A DNA stretch of 58,228 nt, taken from contig JAFRLH010000055.1 in NCBI GenBank assembly GCA_017431345.1, positions 1 to 58,228 on the forward strand, given 5' to 3'. Each line of letters begins with the position of its first letter. Within the stretch, counting starts at the first letter, position 1. The notes under the pieces are model-generated. The model did no database searches. It was given only the letters and a program-made list of their open reading frames with translations, and was not told where the DNA came from. Origin of the DNA: Lachnospiraceae bacterium. Lineage in GTDB: Bacteria; Bacillota; Clostridia; Lachnospirales; Lachnospiraceae. Below, piece by piece: positions 18,128 through 25,994 of this stretch. A program made the position numbers and the translations under genes.

Positions 18128-18156
18128 AGTATATACTATTCTTTTAATTATTGCAA
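18128..18156 (-). promoter_or_regulatory. Predicted promoter of the NlpC/P60 gene
   Basis: On the reverse strand TTGCAA (18151-18156) and TATACT (18128-18133) are separated by 17 bases. A leader of about 90 nt follows, holding a GTCCGC-AAGC-GCGGAC hairpin before the start codon at 18029. Confidence 0.6.
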
Positions 18157-18312
18157 GAGTATTAACTCGCTAAATATTTTTGTAAAATCTGACAAATCAG
18201 GGGGGCAGTACCGCAAGGCAGATGATCCGGACTGCACCGATCAGAAGAACTGCTGAAGACACAGCAGCGGGACAGCGATATAATGACCATGCTCCTTTGC
18301 GTGAGCATTATT

Positions 18313-19068
18313 CTATCTCCGGATCATATAATTTGTCAACCGCGGAATGAGGCTTCCAGCCGAAGCCGCCAGACACACAAAGGAACCCAGCAGAAGTCTT
18401 GGTTCGCCGTCTCCGATTCCGGTGAAAAAGAGCATATAAAGAAGAAAAGCCAACAGCAGAAAAGCAGCCGGGAGCAGCAGCGGATGTTTCTTCTTCCCCG
18501 GATCATCCGAGGCTGCATCCGCCAGGGTTTCCTGCTTTTTTACCGATGATTCACTTAGTACACGCAGAAGTTCTTCAAATCCGAATATCTCCTCCTCTGC
18601 TTTTTCTTTCAGTCTGTCCATCACTGCCTGTTCATCCTCTTTTCCGGCGAAATTTTCACAGCAGAAATAAACCAGCCTGCGCAGTCCGGCAAAAAGATCT
18701 TCCGTCATGCCGGGGTGGGCAAGGAATACGAATGCGCCCGTTTCCCGCTCCAGGATCAGCTGTGGTCTCAAAAGGATGTTTTCAGGCATTAACAGACAGT
18801 TCCGGCTTTCGGTGAACGCCTGATCCAGATCAAAGAACAGTTTCCTGACAGCTGAGATCGTCATCACTTCTTTCCGGTACCTGTATTCCAGTGTATTTCC
18901 TCCGTTTACAATAAAGGCGCATCCTTTTTCCGGATGGATCTCCGGTTTCATCAGATGCGCCTGCGGATGATCTGACATGATCCTGAACGCCGCCTCATTG
19001 ATCGTCCCTTCGGGCAGCACCAGATACGTTTCATTCAGATCCCGTTTTATGCTTATTTCCATATCCAT
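18313..19068 (-). CDS. DUF6382-type protein with C-terminal membrane segments, end of Tad operon
   Basis: This 251-residue protein has an N-terminal domain beginning MDMEISIKRDLNETYLVLP, with the strand/helix pattern of DUF6382 as I recall it (early beta-strands, then QAFTESRNCLLMPENILLRP and a FLAHPG segment). A lysine-rich stretch near residue 195 is followed by two hydrophobic helices (about 197-215 and 222-240). DUF6382 proteins often carry a C-terminal FHA domain; none is seen here. It is the last gene of the leftward Tad operon. An accessory role in pilus assembly or signalling is inferred only from position. Confidence 0.6.
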   Translation of the reverse strand: MDMEISIKRDLNETYLVLPEGTINEAAFRIMSDHPQAHLMKPEIHPEKGCAFIVNGGNTLEYRYRKEVMTISAVRKLFFDLDQAFTESRNCLLMPENILLRPQLILERETGAFVFLAHPGMTEDLFAGLRRLVYFCCENFAGKEDEQAVMDRLKEKAEEEIFGFEELLRVLSESSVKKQETLADAASDDPGKKKHPLLLPAAFLLLAFLLYMLFFTGIGDGEPRLLLGSFVCLAASAGSLIPRLTNYMIRR

Positions 19069-19112
19069 TTTTCAATACCTGTTCTTCATTCTGCGAAGGA
19101 AAGCAATGCTGT

Positions 19113-19556
19113 TCAGGACGCTTTCATAAGTGCCTTGATCCTTTCCAGTTTCCGCAGCAGTTTCACGGGCTTTCTCCCGGTCAGATGGGATTCCGATTCC
19201 GCCTGCACAGAAAGAATACCGATCTTTCCTTTATAAAACAGTTTTGTCTCTGCTTCAGTGCCGGCATTGCTTACCTCCCTGTCTTCAATATTAATAAAGA
19301 AAAAACCCGACGGGCTGTTTACCGATACTTCTTCGCCTGCTGCCAGCAGGGAGGTCTCTTCTGCCAGCACCGCCTCTGCACGCGTCCTGTCACAGAGATA
19401 TTCACTCATAAACAGGCACATCACAAGCAGCGGGATCAGGACAGCCATGATCAGGGAGGCTTCGACCGAAAAAGACGCCTGCAGTTCAGAACGTCTCCAG
19501 CAGTTTATCCGCTGCAAAGGCAAACAAGATAAACGGGATGAACGCGTAACTTTCAT
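19113..19556 (-). CDS. TadE-like pseudopilin/minor pilin
   Basis: This 147-residue protein has a short basic cytoplasmic head, then ASFSVEASLIMAVLIPLLVM, the TadE-type transmembrane segment with a Glu near its start, followed by an extracellular domain. TadE-like proteins are processed or anchored pseudopilins of Tad systems. The frame overlaps the prepilin peptidase gene by 71 nt; the ATG at 19556 has a GGAGG sequence upstream. A shorter product from an internal TTG is possible and would reduce the overlap. Confidence 0.8.
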   Translation of the reverse strand: MKVTRSSRLSCLPLQRINCWRRSELQASFSVEASLIMAVLIPLLVMCLFMSEYLCDRTRAEAVLAEETSLLAAGEEVSVNSPSGFFFINIEDREVSNAGTEAETKLFYKGKIGILSVQAESESHLTGRKPVKLLRKLERIKALMKAS

Positions 19557-19911
19557 CTGCTTCTCTCCTCCCTTTTCTGATCAGAACAGAACCTGCAAAA
19601 ATCCCTGCCATAAAAAAGCTCATACACATGGCAGCTATCAGTTTTTCAGGTTTCATACCAAATCCCAGCGCCATGAAGCACATGGCGTCACCGGGGCCGA
19701 TCCTGTTCCCCGATATATGGGAGAGAAGGAGCAGCATCGCTCCCGGAAACAGGGATAGAAATATCTCCGGAGAGAAACTCCCTGAGAGAATACTGTCGAA
19801 AACTCCTGCCGCCGCCAGCATCACCAACAGACTGCCGCTCACCTGTTTTTTGCTGAGATCTTCCGCTGCAGCGGCCGCCAGAACAGCCATGCAAATAATA
19901 TCTTTCATCAT
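19486..19911 (-). CDS. Prepilin peptidase (A24 family, TadV/CpaA-like)
   Basis: This 141-residue membrane protein has about four to five helices and the two aspartates of A24 peptidases: the first in AAAEDLSKKQ (near residue 18) and the second in the GxGD-type motif RIGPGDAMCF (near residue 73). It lacks the N-methylation domain, as in TadV/CpaA. It should cleave the leader of the Flp pilin and pseudopilins encoded in the same operon. It lies between two TadE-like genes and overlaps the downstream one. Confidence 0.88.
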   Translation of the reverse strand: MMKDIICMAVLAAAAAEDLSKKQVSGSLLVMLAAAGVFDSILSGSFSPEIFLSLFPGAMLLLLSHISGNRIGPGDAMCFMALGFGMKPEKLIAAMCMSFFMAGIFAGSVLIRKGRREADESYAFIPFILFAFAADKLLETF

Positions 19912-19963
19912 TTTCTGTACAGCCCTTCCGGCGGCCTGTTTTCCTCAGGATGCGTCAGCCGCA

Positions 19964-20965
19964 TCACTTCCCACAGTTTGAGCATGGAGGAAGCCCGCAT
20001 TCGGACAGCGGAACACATTTCAGGGATCGTTTCAGACCGGAACAGTCTCTTGTCACATGGTACCGGTCTCCTTCCGGCGTTATGAACACGATCCTGCCTG
20101 CCTTTGCAGCGGAGGCGCAGTGTTCACACGGCTTATACCTTCCGCCGCCGTTGTTTCTTGCCGCACCGACTGATCCCGAAGAAACACTTTTTACAGTAAC
20201 ATTCAGATGATAACATCCCGGATCCCTGTGGTAGACGGAGCCGGTATCTGCTATATAGACAATAGTATCCTTTTCTCCGGCACTGTCAGAAGGCACATTG
20301 CCGGTCTTTCCCGTCCAGCATTTCCTTCTGGAAGTCTGACACAGCTTGATCGTGATCTTTTTCCCGGGCAATCCGGGCAGCAGGATCCTGTAAGACGCCT
20401 GCAGAAATACATCGCCATCCGTTTCAAAGCTGCTGCCTGTCATGCGCAGGCCTTTACAGCCGCCTTTGACATGGGCTGCTTCCCACAAAGCACTGTCCGT
20501 ATAACTGAGTATCTTTCTCTTCGCATAGGCGGCAAAGACAGTATCTTTTACAATGCCCGAAGGAAGCGGATCACTCCCTTCCGCCCGCACACCGCTTTCT
20601 GTCATCTGAAGGAGGGGTGCACTCACTGCGATCCTCCCTCCGGTTTCCTCCATGGCATTCTGCAGTTCTGTCTGCAGCTGCATGACAGGAAAGAGCAGCC
20701 AGATGACGTAAAAGAAGAGAAAGAACATGGCACAGATGAGAGCTGCCTCGACAGTCAGGGATGCCTGCTGCAGGACGTCTGAACCTCTTTCCCGGAGGTC
20801 ATGGATCCGGCTATTCTTTCCTTCCGTATGCAGGGATCTCTCTCCGCCGGAACCTGAAAGATCTGCCCGGGGTCGTGGGAGAGTGACTGTGTTCTTTACA
20901 GGAGTCATATCTTGTGATAAGTCTGTTTCACTAACAGATCCTGTCAGATTCCGGAGAGGAGACAT
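19964..20965 (-). CDS. TadE-like protein with duplicated C-terminal His/Cys modules
   Basis: In this 333-residue protein a polar cytoplasmic region of about 65 residues precedes QASLTVEAALICAMFFLFFY, a TadE-type membrane segment. The extracytoplasmic part ends in two similar modules, VYHRDPGCYHL...YKPCEHC and RYHVTRDCSGL...LPPCSNC. These match the YHxxxC...PCxxC unit often appended to surface or competence-type proteins and are suited to bind metal or form disulfides. AAGGAGG precedes the ATG at 20965. It is probably a minor pilin or pilus-tip component. Confidence 0.75.
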   Translation of the reverse strand: MSPLRNLTGSVSETDLSQDMTPVKNTVTLPRPRADLSGSGGERSLHTEGKNSRIHDLRERGSDVLQQASLTVEAALICAMFFLFFYVIWLLFPVMQLQTELQNAMEETGGRIAVSAPLLQMTESGVRAEGSDPLPSGIVKDTVFAAYAKRKILSYTDSALWEAAHVKGGCKGLRMTGSSFETDGDVFLQASYRILLPGLPGKKITIKLCQTSRRKCWTGKTGNVPSDSAGEKDTIVYIADTGSVYHRDPGCYHLNVTVKSVSSGSVGAARNNGGGRYKPCEHCASAAKAGRIVFITPEGDRYHVTRDCSGLKRSLKCVPLSECGLPPCSNCGK

Positions 20966-21010
20966 CCCTGCATACCTCCTTGCCTGCTGCCATTTTCAGC
21001 CGGCGTCTTT

Positions 21011-22588
21011 TCAGTCTTTCAGCAGCGAAAAAGAGGCGTGTTTTGTAAAACCGGCATATCCGCTGCTTCCTGCCATGCGTCTGTACATGTGCGGAAACAG
21101 AAATCGGCCTCCGCCATTCACTGTGAGCCTGCCTTCCACCATACATTTGCTGCAGGAAAACCCTGCATGCAGTTTTCTGACATTCCAGTCGATCACATCC
21201 ATCCCCCTGTAGCTGAGCACGGTGTCCGAAGCAAAATACAGAAGGATACGCAGATGATCGCCGTAAGACAGCCCGTCGCTTTCATCCTGCACTCCTGCAC
21301 TGCCGGAGACAACAGAATCAAATCCGGCAAAGCCAAGTCTCCATTTGTCTGCCGTTTTGATCAGCGGGATCCTGCCGTCCGCCAGCAGGCTTCTGATATC
21401 TGCAACGCTTTCTGCAGATGCCCAGGCAGCGGCAAGCAGTCCGGTCATACCGGCCGTAAGCGTCGGATTACCGATCCACCCCACACACAGCAAAGCAGCT
21501 TCTCCGACTGCTGTTCTCATCGACGGCGTTTTCATGATGGTCATCGTATTGCAGGATACCCGCATCAGGAACAGTCTGGTCAGTACTGCCTTCAGATTCC
21601 TGTCATCGCTCTTCTTTCCCGCGATCAGATATTCAATTTCATAAGCCGGGAAGCTGCTGCTTTCCGTAGTAAAGCAGGACATGTTCCTCATAAGATATTC
21701 CCTGAAAAGGATCGGGTTCCCGCTCCCGCCGGAAGACCTGACATGTCTTCCTTTGACGCCTGACGGGAGCGCGGAAGGAAGTCCCCCCGACGGAACAGAT
21801 GCTGCGGAGATCGTTTTTCCCTCCGGTACCAGCAGACCTGCCAGTCCGCGGGAAAGTGCCCTCTTCAGATTTTCCAGACGTTCCAGGATCTTCAGCCCCT
21901 GGTCACTGATCTCTGCAGCAGGGGCATCCTCTCTGCTGCCGGCATCCACTTCCCCGTCTTCTGCAGCCGCTCCTGATCCGGCTCCGCCAGTCTGCTCCGC
22001 TTCCTCTTCCGTTTCCATCAGGCTGTCATAATCTTTCAGCACATCTGAAACACGGAACGAATCTCTATGTGCATTTTCCTCTGCCGCTTTTGCGGCCTCG
22101 CCATCCTGTAACCCAAGCCGTTCTTTCCAGGAGGAGACCAGGACCTTCCCGGCTCCGTCCAGCATCGCACGGGAAGCCATTCCCCGGAATACCGCGCCGT
22201 TTTCATCCGTCATGTATACCCGGTCTGACCAGTCTGCGGAAACAATGCTGAAAGCTGTCAGATCTCCGTAGTTTTTATGCCCTGAACGTTCCGGTTTCAG
22301 GTATTGCAGCGTCTCTTCTTCCAGCATTTCTTCCGATTCAATATTTCTGCCGAGAAGATGATATCTGCCCAGCAGTGCTTTGGAATAGCCGGCAAAGACA
22401 GACTCGCAGGCTGAGACCGTTGCAGCCATAAGTCGATAAGAGACGCATTGCGCTCTTGCGAAATCCAGCAGGACGCCGGTAACGGCAAGAAATAACGAAA
22501 GTGTAAGCGCCATCCATACTGTGATCACGCCGCGAAAACCGTCTGCATCACGTTTCATGAACGCTGATGAAAGAGCCCTTTCTTTCAT
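21011..22588 (-). CDS. DUF5702-type TadG-like surface protein of the Tad operon
   Basis: This 525-residue protein begins with a basic head and DGFRGVITVWMALTLSLFLAVTGVLLDFAR, a TadE/TadG-type N-terminal membrane helix, followed by a large extracytoplasmic domain. The domain includes an acidic low-complexity linker near residues 190-225. Similar proteins (DUF5702) accompany clostridial Tad loci and are thought to be pseudopilins or assembly factors. It sits immediately downstream of the Flp pilin gene. The exact start is uncertain because no strong SD is visible at either candidate ATG. Confidence 0.7.
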   Translation of the reverse strand: MKERALSSAFMKRDADGFRGVITVWMALTLSLFLAVTGVLLDFARAQCVSYRLMAATVSACESVFAGYSKALLGRYHLLGRNIESEEMLEEETLQYLKPERSGHKNYGDLTAFSIVSADWSDRVYMTDENGAVFRGMASRAMLDGAGKVLVSSWKERLGLQDGEAAKAAEENAHRDSFRVSDVLKDYDSLMETEEEAEQTGGAGSGAAAEDGEVDAGSREDAPAAEISDQGLKILERLENLKRALSRGLAGLLVPEGKTISAASVPSGGLPSALPSGVKGRHVRSSGGSGNPILFREYLMRNMSCFTTESSSFPAYEIEYLIAGKKSDDRNLKAVLTRLFLMRVSCNTMTIMKTPSMRTAVGEAALLCVGWIGNPTLTAGMTGLLAAAWASAESVADIRSLLADGRIPLIKTADKWRLGFAGFDSVVSGSAGVQDESDGLSYGDHLRILLYFASDTVLSYRGMDVIDWNVRKLHAGFSCSKCMVEGRLTVNGGGRFLFPHMYRRMAGSSGYAGFTKHASFSLLKD

Positions 22589-22594
22589 ACCCCG

Positions 22595-22804
22595 CTACTT
22601 CAGCACCTGTTTTGCATTTTTCGTAATGGTCTTAAAGATCGTTCCGGTGAGACTGGTAAGCTGGGTCTTGAAAATAAGAACGAGCGCAATGAGAACAACG
22701 AGGATCAATATGACCTCCACGACCCCCACCCCGCGGTCGTCTTCGTGAAAATCCGCCAGGCCTCCGAAGAGCCTGAGCATGAACATGTTAAACCAAAGTG
22801 ACAT
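22595..22804 (-). CDS. Flp1-like type IVb major pilin
   Basis: This 69-residue protein has a short N-terminal leader with acidic residues, then GVGVVEVILILVVLIALVLIFK, the hydrophobic pilin helix with the Glu after the cleavage region, followed by a short tail. This is the Flp1-like layout of Gram-positive Tad pilins. AAGGGGG precedes the ATG. It is followed after 6 nt by the DUF5702 gene and preceded by tadC. It is probably the main pilus subunit cleaved by the peptidase at 19486-19911. Confidence 0.85.
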   Translation of the reverse strand: MSLWFNMFMLRLFGGLADFHEDDRGVGVVEVILILVVLIALVLIFKTQLTSLTGTIFKTITKNAKQVLK

Positions 22805-22828
22805 GATATTTCCCCCTTTTCTGTTCTT

Positions 22829-24187
22829 TTAAAACGTCATCAGTGCAGGGGCGACGAGCAGTACGAGGACCACCAGCAGAAGGAGCATCATCGGCGCAAG
22901 CAGTTTCGATGATGCTTCCTCTCCGTATCTTCTCGCATTCCGCATCCGTTCCTCCAGCGCCTGATCTGCTTCAGCCTTCAGCAGCGGCAGAAGGCCGGCA
23001 CTTCCGAGTTTCACGTTTGATGACAGCAGGCCTGCAAGGCGCATATAGGCAGTCAGCCCGCATCTCCTGCCGAATTCCGTATACACATCTTCCTCCCGTT
23101 CACCCTTTTCAAAGGACCTCACGGCGTAGGTCATTTCTTCATATACTGCTTTCTTTTCCATTCCCTGTGCCAGCATATCCCGGTAGCCTGCCGCAATATT
23201 GATCCATGCACCGCGTACCGTCATTCCCGCGCCCATCAGTACTGACAGCATGCTGACAATCTCCGGATATGTCCGGATCAGTTCCGTTTCGCGTTCCCTG
23301 ATCTTTTCCGCTCTTTTCTGTTCCGGCAGGATCACCAGGCAGGCTGCTGTTAAAATGCCAAGCGCGGCAAATAGTACCGGGGAAACGCCGTCTTCCCCCG
23401 GATATCTGATTTCTTCTCCGTCATATCTGTCCGGCAGCTGCAGTTCTTCTTCCGTACGTTCTTTCTCCGCCTCGGAAACCGCGTCCGACAGCTGCTTTAT
23501 GATCCGTGCATCCGGCGTTTCTGCAGAAGGTATTCTGACCGCCTCGATCTTTGTCTTCCATTCAGTTCCTTCGTGCGCGATCGTTACATACAGATCTGTC
23601 TTTGCGGGAAGAAACGCTTCATCGATCGCAGGAAGGCTTCCGTCAAATGATATGATTTCCGGATCTCCGCTCTCCCATTCCGCCGTAATTCCCGGTATGC
23701 CGGTCTCTTCCGTGAGCGTCAGTTCTCCGGAAATATGCTGCCAGTCAGGATTATCTGCAAGAGCCTCCTGCGTCACATTTCTGTATGCCGTCTGCTTCAG
23801 CGTTTCCCATTCTTCTTCAGAATATCTCCTGCTTCCGACAGTCACGGGGATCTCATATTCCTTTCCTCTGTATTCTGTTTTAAGCAGGTGTAATTCTTCC
23901 TCTTCCCCATAGTCCGGCCGGGGCAGAGAAGTCAGATAACCGGTTCCTGAAACAACGCATGAAAGTGCTGCCAGTACGACACCTGCAGCGATACAGTACA
24001 GAGCATGCTTCAGTCTGTCGTTATCTTCTTTTCTGACGATCTCTGCAGCATCACATCCCGGATCCAGTCTCCGCACACGCAGCAGCCTGGATTCCGACAC
24101 CGCCGGCAGGCCGAACTTCCTGCGGAAGCCATACCACAGATCCGCGAAGAAATACTGTTTCTGTCTCTTTCTCCGCCTTCTTTTCAT
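22829..24187 (-). CDS. TadC-like pilus assembly platform protein with extracellular Ig-like insertion
   Basis: In this 452-residue protein the C-terminal half is a type II secretion F-type domain (MLSVLMGAGMTVRGAW, then helices ending LLLLVVLVLLVAPALM) typical of TadC inner-membrane platforms. Between a first membrane helix (about 60-85) and the next (about 268-285) lies a segment of about 180 residues resembling an atrophied bacterial Ig domain (EWESGDPEIISFDG). This would face outside and is absent from ordinary TadC. It follows tadB immediately, with the stop of tadB just before its ATG. It works with TadB and the TadA ATPase. Confidence 0.8.
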   Translation of the reverse strand: MKRRRRKRQKQYFFADLWYGFRRKFGLPAVSESRLLRVRRLDPGCDAAEIVRKEDNDRLKHALYCIAAGVVLAALSCVVSGTGYLTSLPRPDYGEEEELHLLKTEYRGKEYEIPVTVGSRRYSEEEWETLKQTAYRNVTQEALADNPDWQHISGELTLTEETGIPGITAEWESGDPEIISFDGSLPAIDEAFLPAKTDLYVTIAHEGTEWKTKIEAVRIPSAETPDARIIKQLSDAVSEAEKERTEEELQLPDRYDGEEIRYPGEDGVSPVLFAALGILTAACLVILPEQKRAEKIRERETELIRTYPEIVSMLSVLMGAGMTVRGAWINIAAGYRDMLAQGMEKKAVYEEMTYAVRSFEKGEREEDVYTEFGRRCGLTAYMRLAGLLSSNVKLGSAGLLPLLKAEADQALEERMRNARRYGEEASSKLLAPMMLLLLVVLVLLVAPALMTF

Positions 24188-24188
24188 A

Positions 24189-24935
24189 TCAGACCTCTGT
24201 TCTCATGATCTTCTCCCCCATCAGGAATGCAGCTGCATACACGATCAGACAGACGGTCATGATGATCCTGCCGGCAGCCGTCCTGTACAGCGGATCCGTA
24301 AATCCCGGATCTCCCAGATTGATATAGATCAGTATTCCTGCTGGCATGATGCACATGATCCTTTGTTCCAGCCGTTTTGCGGCGATCAGCGTGCGGATCT
24401 CTTCCTGTACGGCGATCCTCCTGGCGATCCAGTCGGCGGTATCCCTGAGCACAGGAGCAATCTGTCCGCTCGATCGTTTGGCAGCCGCGAAAACATCCGC
24501 GAACTGCTGGATCTCTCTGCAGCCGCTCCTGTATGCCAGATCCCTGACGGCATCCTCTGCCGTTTCATTCAGTTCGATCTTCCGGCAGATCTGCCGGAAT
24601 TCCTTTGTGATGATCCCGTCATCCCCGTACAGCAGGCCCATCTCCCCGGCTGCGGTCCGGAACGCATTTTCGACCGAATAGCCGGAGGTCATCGCGGCAG
24701 ACACAGACAGTGCGCCGTCCCTGAACTGTACGGTAAGCCTCTGTCTGCGTCTCTCCCCCTTGATCCTGCGGGCATAACGCAGCACCGCAATGATCAGCGG
24801 GGACATCAGTGCTGCGGCAAGATTGCTCCTGTAAAACAGCCATCCTGCCGCATACGCGAGCAAGGTTCCTGCCGCGGCTGTAAGAAGAAACTCAACCGGT
24901 GTCAGCGAACAGTTCCTGTAATCGTTCCCTGTCAT
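24189..24935 (-). CDS. TadB-like pilus assembly platform protein
   Basis: This protein of about 248 residues has the T2SS-F fold: two N-terminal helices, then FRDGALSVSAAMTSGYSVENAF, ADVFAAAKRSSGQIAPVLRDTA and two C-terminal helices, as in TadB. The ATG at 24935 overlaps the 3' end of tadA by 44 nt. A longer frame from 25049 would overlap more and has no SD, so I prefer the shorter form. It forms the membrane platform with TadC. Because tadA upstream is interrupted by a 6-kb element, its transcription may now depend on element sequences. Confidence 0.85.
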   Translation of the reverse strand: MTGNDYRNCSLTPVEFLLTAAAGTLLAYAAGWLFYRSNLAAALMSPLIIAVLRYARRIKGERRRQRLTVQFRDGALSVSAAMTSGYSVENAFRTAAGEMGLLYGDDGIITKEFRQICRKIELNETAEDAVRDLAYRSGCREIQQFADVFAAAKRSSGQIAPVLRDTADWIARRIAVQEEIRTLIAAKRLEQRIMCIMPAGILIYINLGDPGFTDPLYRTAAGRIIMTVCLIVYAAAFLMGEKIMRTEV

Positions 24936-25317
24936 CACCGCTGCCGTTCCGTATAAGCTTTCCCTTTCTTCGGAGACACTGCCCCGTCCTGATGAGCCGG
25001 TTTTTTTCTTCCGACCACTGAAACAGGGGATATGTAAGGATACGGCCATCCCGATATTCGCCTACCTCTCTTATTTCCATTACTTTCCGGCTGCCGTCAT
25101 GGAGCCTGGCAAGGTGCACCAAAATATCTATGGACGAAACGATCTGCCCTCTGACCGCTGCCAGCGGGAGTTCGCCGGCCATCAGGACCATTGTTTCGAG
25201 ACGCGAAAGAAGATCTTCCGGGGAATTCGCATGGGCAGTGCTCAGTGAGCCGTCATGTCCGGTATTGAAAGCCTGCAGCATATCCAGTGCTTCTGCGCCT
25301 CTCACTTCTCCGACAAT
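24892..25317 (-). pseudogene. tadA: tadA/cpaF ATPase, C-terminal fragment separated by mobile element
   Basis: From 25317 leftward the frame reads IVGEVRGAEALDMLQAFNTGHDG, then STAHANSPEDLLSRLETM, the conserved C-terminal half of the Tad secretion ATPase after the Walker-B-like region. The missing N-terminal part is at 31388-32193. The frame continues about 28 codons into the element to a TTG at 25401 with no convincing SD. An N-terminally lacking protein would have no P-loop and could not be an active ATPase. Confidence 0.92.
25313..25317. other. Left attachment core of the tadA-inserted element
   Basis: ACAAT at the boundary between tadA codons (25312 and below) and element sequence. It matches the right core at 31388-31392. 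Flanks outside this core differ between the two ends, as expected for attL and attR made by a large serine recombinase. Confidence 0.8.
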
Positions 25318-25430
25318 GATATTAGTGTATACAAAAAAGTACGCTCGAAATAATTGTTTTCCATTGCTCTTATTATCTACTACACAAAGTGTGGAATACA
25401 AAAAAATTTAGTATATTGTCAGATAATATC

Positions 25431-25531
25431 TTGACTTATACATAAATATACTATATAATATCAATAGATATAAACACTCCAAACACTCCAGAACAGCAAA
25501 TATTACAAACTACTGTTCTCGGAGTGTTTTT
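25431..25531 (+). promoter_or_regulatory. Promoter and leader terminator-like hairpin upstream of the excisionase gene
   Basis: TTGACT (25431-25436) and TATAAT (25454-25459) with a 17-base spacer form a near-consensus promoter. The transcript leader then contains a hairpin with arms AACACTCCAGAACAG and CTGTTCTCGGAGTGTT (about 25481-25530) ending in a T-run, immediately before the SD AGGAGG at 25539-25544. The ACACTCC arm sequence is also present as a direct repeat just upstream. This layout suggests attenuation or antitermination of the xis-like gene. Confidence 0.65.
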
Positions 25532-25548
25532 GTATGCAGGAGGTTATT

Positions 25549-25737
25549 ATGGAAAGTTACTATTATACAGTTGAACAGATGCAACAGTATCTACATTTAG
25601 GGCGAACACAAGCATATTCTTTATGTCATGAGCCGGGCTTTCCTACAATTCGAGTTGGCAGACGTATTTTGATTAATCGTGAACGATTAGAAGAATGGTT
25701 GCTCGAACAGGAAGAGAAAGAGGAACTTAATAAATGA
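25549..25737 (+). CDS. Excisionase-like helix-turn-helix protein
   Basis: This 62-residue protein contains YTVEQMQQYLHLGRTQAYSL, followed by PTIRVGRRILINRERLEEWL, the winged-helix HTH_17/excisionase pattern. AGGAGG lies shortly before the ATG at 25549. Such proteins direct recombinase-mediated excision. It is the first gene inside the left end of the element, and its stop overlaps the next start (ATGA). A regulatory-only role is possible. Confidence 0.85.
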   Translation: MESYYYTVEQMQQYLHLGRTQAYSLCHEPGFPTIRVGRRILINRERLEEWLLEQEEKEELNK

Positions 25738-25994
25738 AGACTAAACAGAAAAACGTAAACAGGATTCCCGTGGTAAATCTTCTTGGATATAATGGACATG
25801 AAAAAGAAGCCGTTGATACTGCTTTGATTCCGCTGATTGAATCTGGCGTTAAATTCGCTGTTCTTCGTTATGAAGATGGCTTTATGCTCCAAATGTATAG
25901 CCTATCTGAACATGAGCAGTATTCAATCTTGGAAGAAATCAAAGCAGAATATGATTTTTCCATGGGTGGGTATGATGAAACATTCTTTACGTGA
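25734..25994 (+). CDS. Small conserved-looking element protein, unknown function
   Basis: This 86-residue acidic protein overlaps the excisionase gene by 4 nt and the following gene by 23 nt, so all three form a coupled unit. It contains VKFAVLRYEDGFMLQMYSLS and a C-terminal SMGGYDETFF stretch with no family I can name. There is no signal peptide or membrane helix. Its position between an excisionase and a possible Rep suggests a replication or maintenance accessory, which is only inference. Confidence 0.6.
   Translation: MKTKQKNVNRIPVVNLLGYNGHEKEAVDTALIPLIESGVKFAVLRYEDGFMLQMYSLSEHEQYSILEEIKAEYDFSMGGYDETFFT

Noticed and set aside
24892-25401. Independent functional gene from the tadA C-terminal fragment
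   Set aside because: It lacks the P-loop domain and its only extra start is a TTG without SD inside the element.
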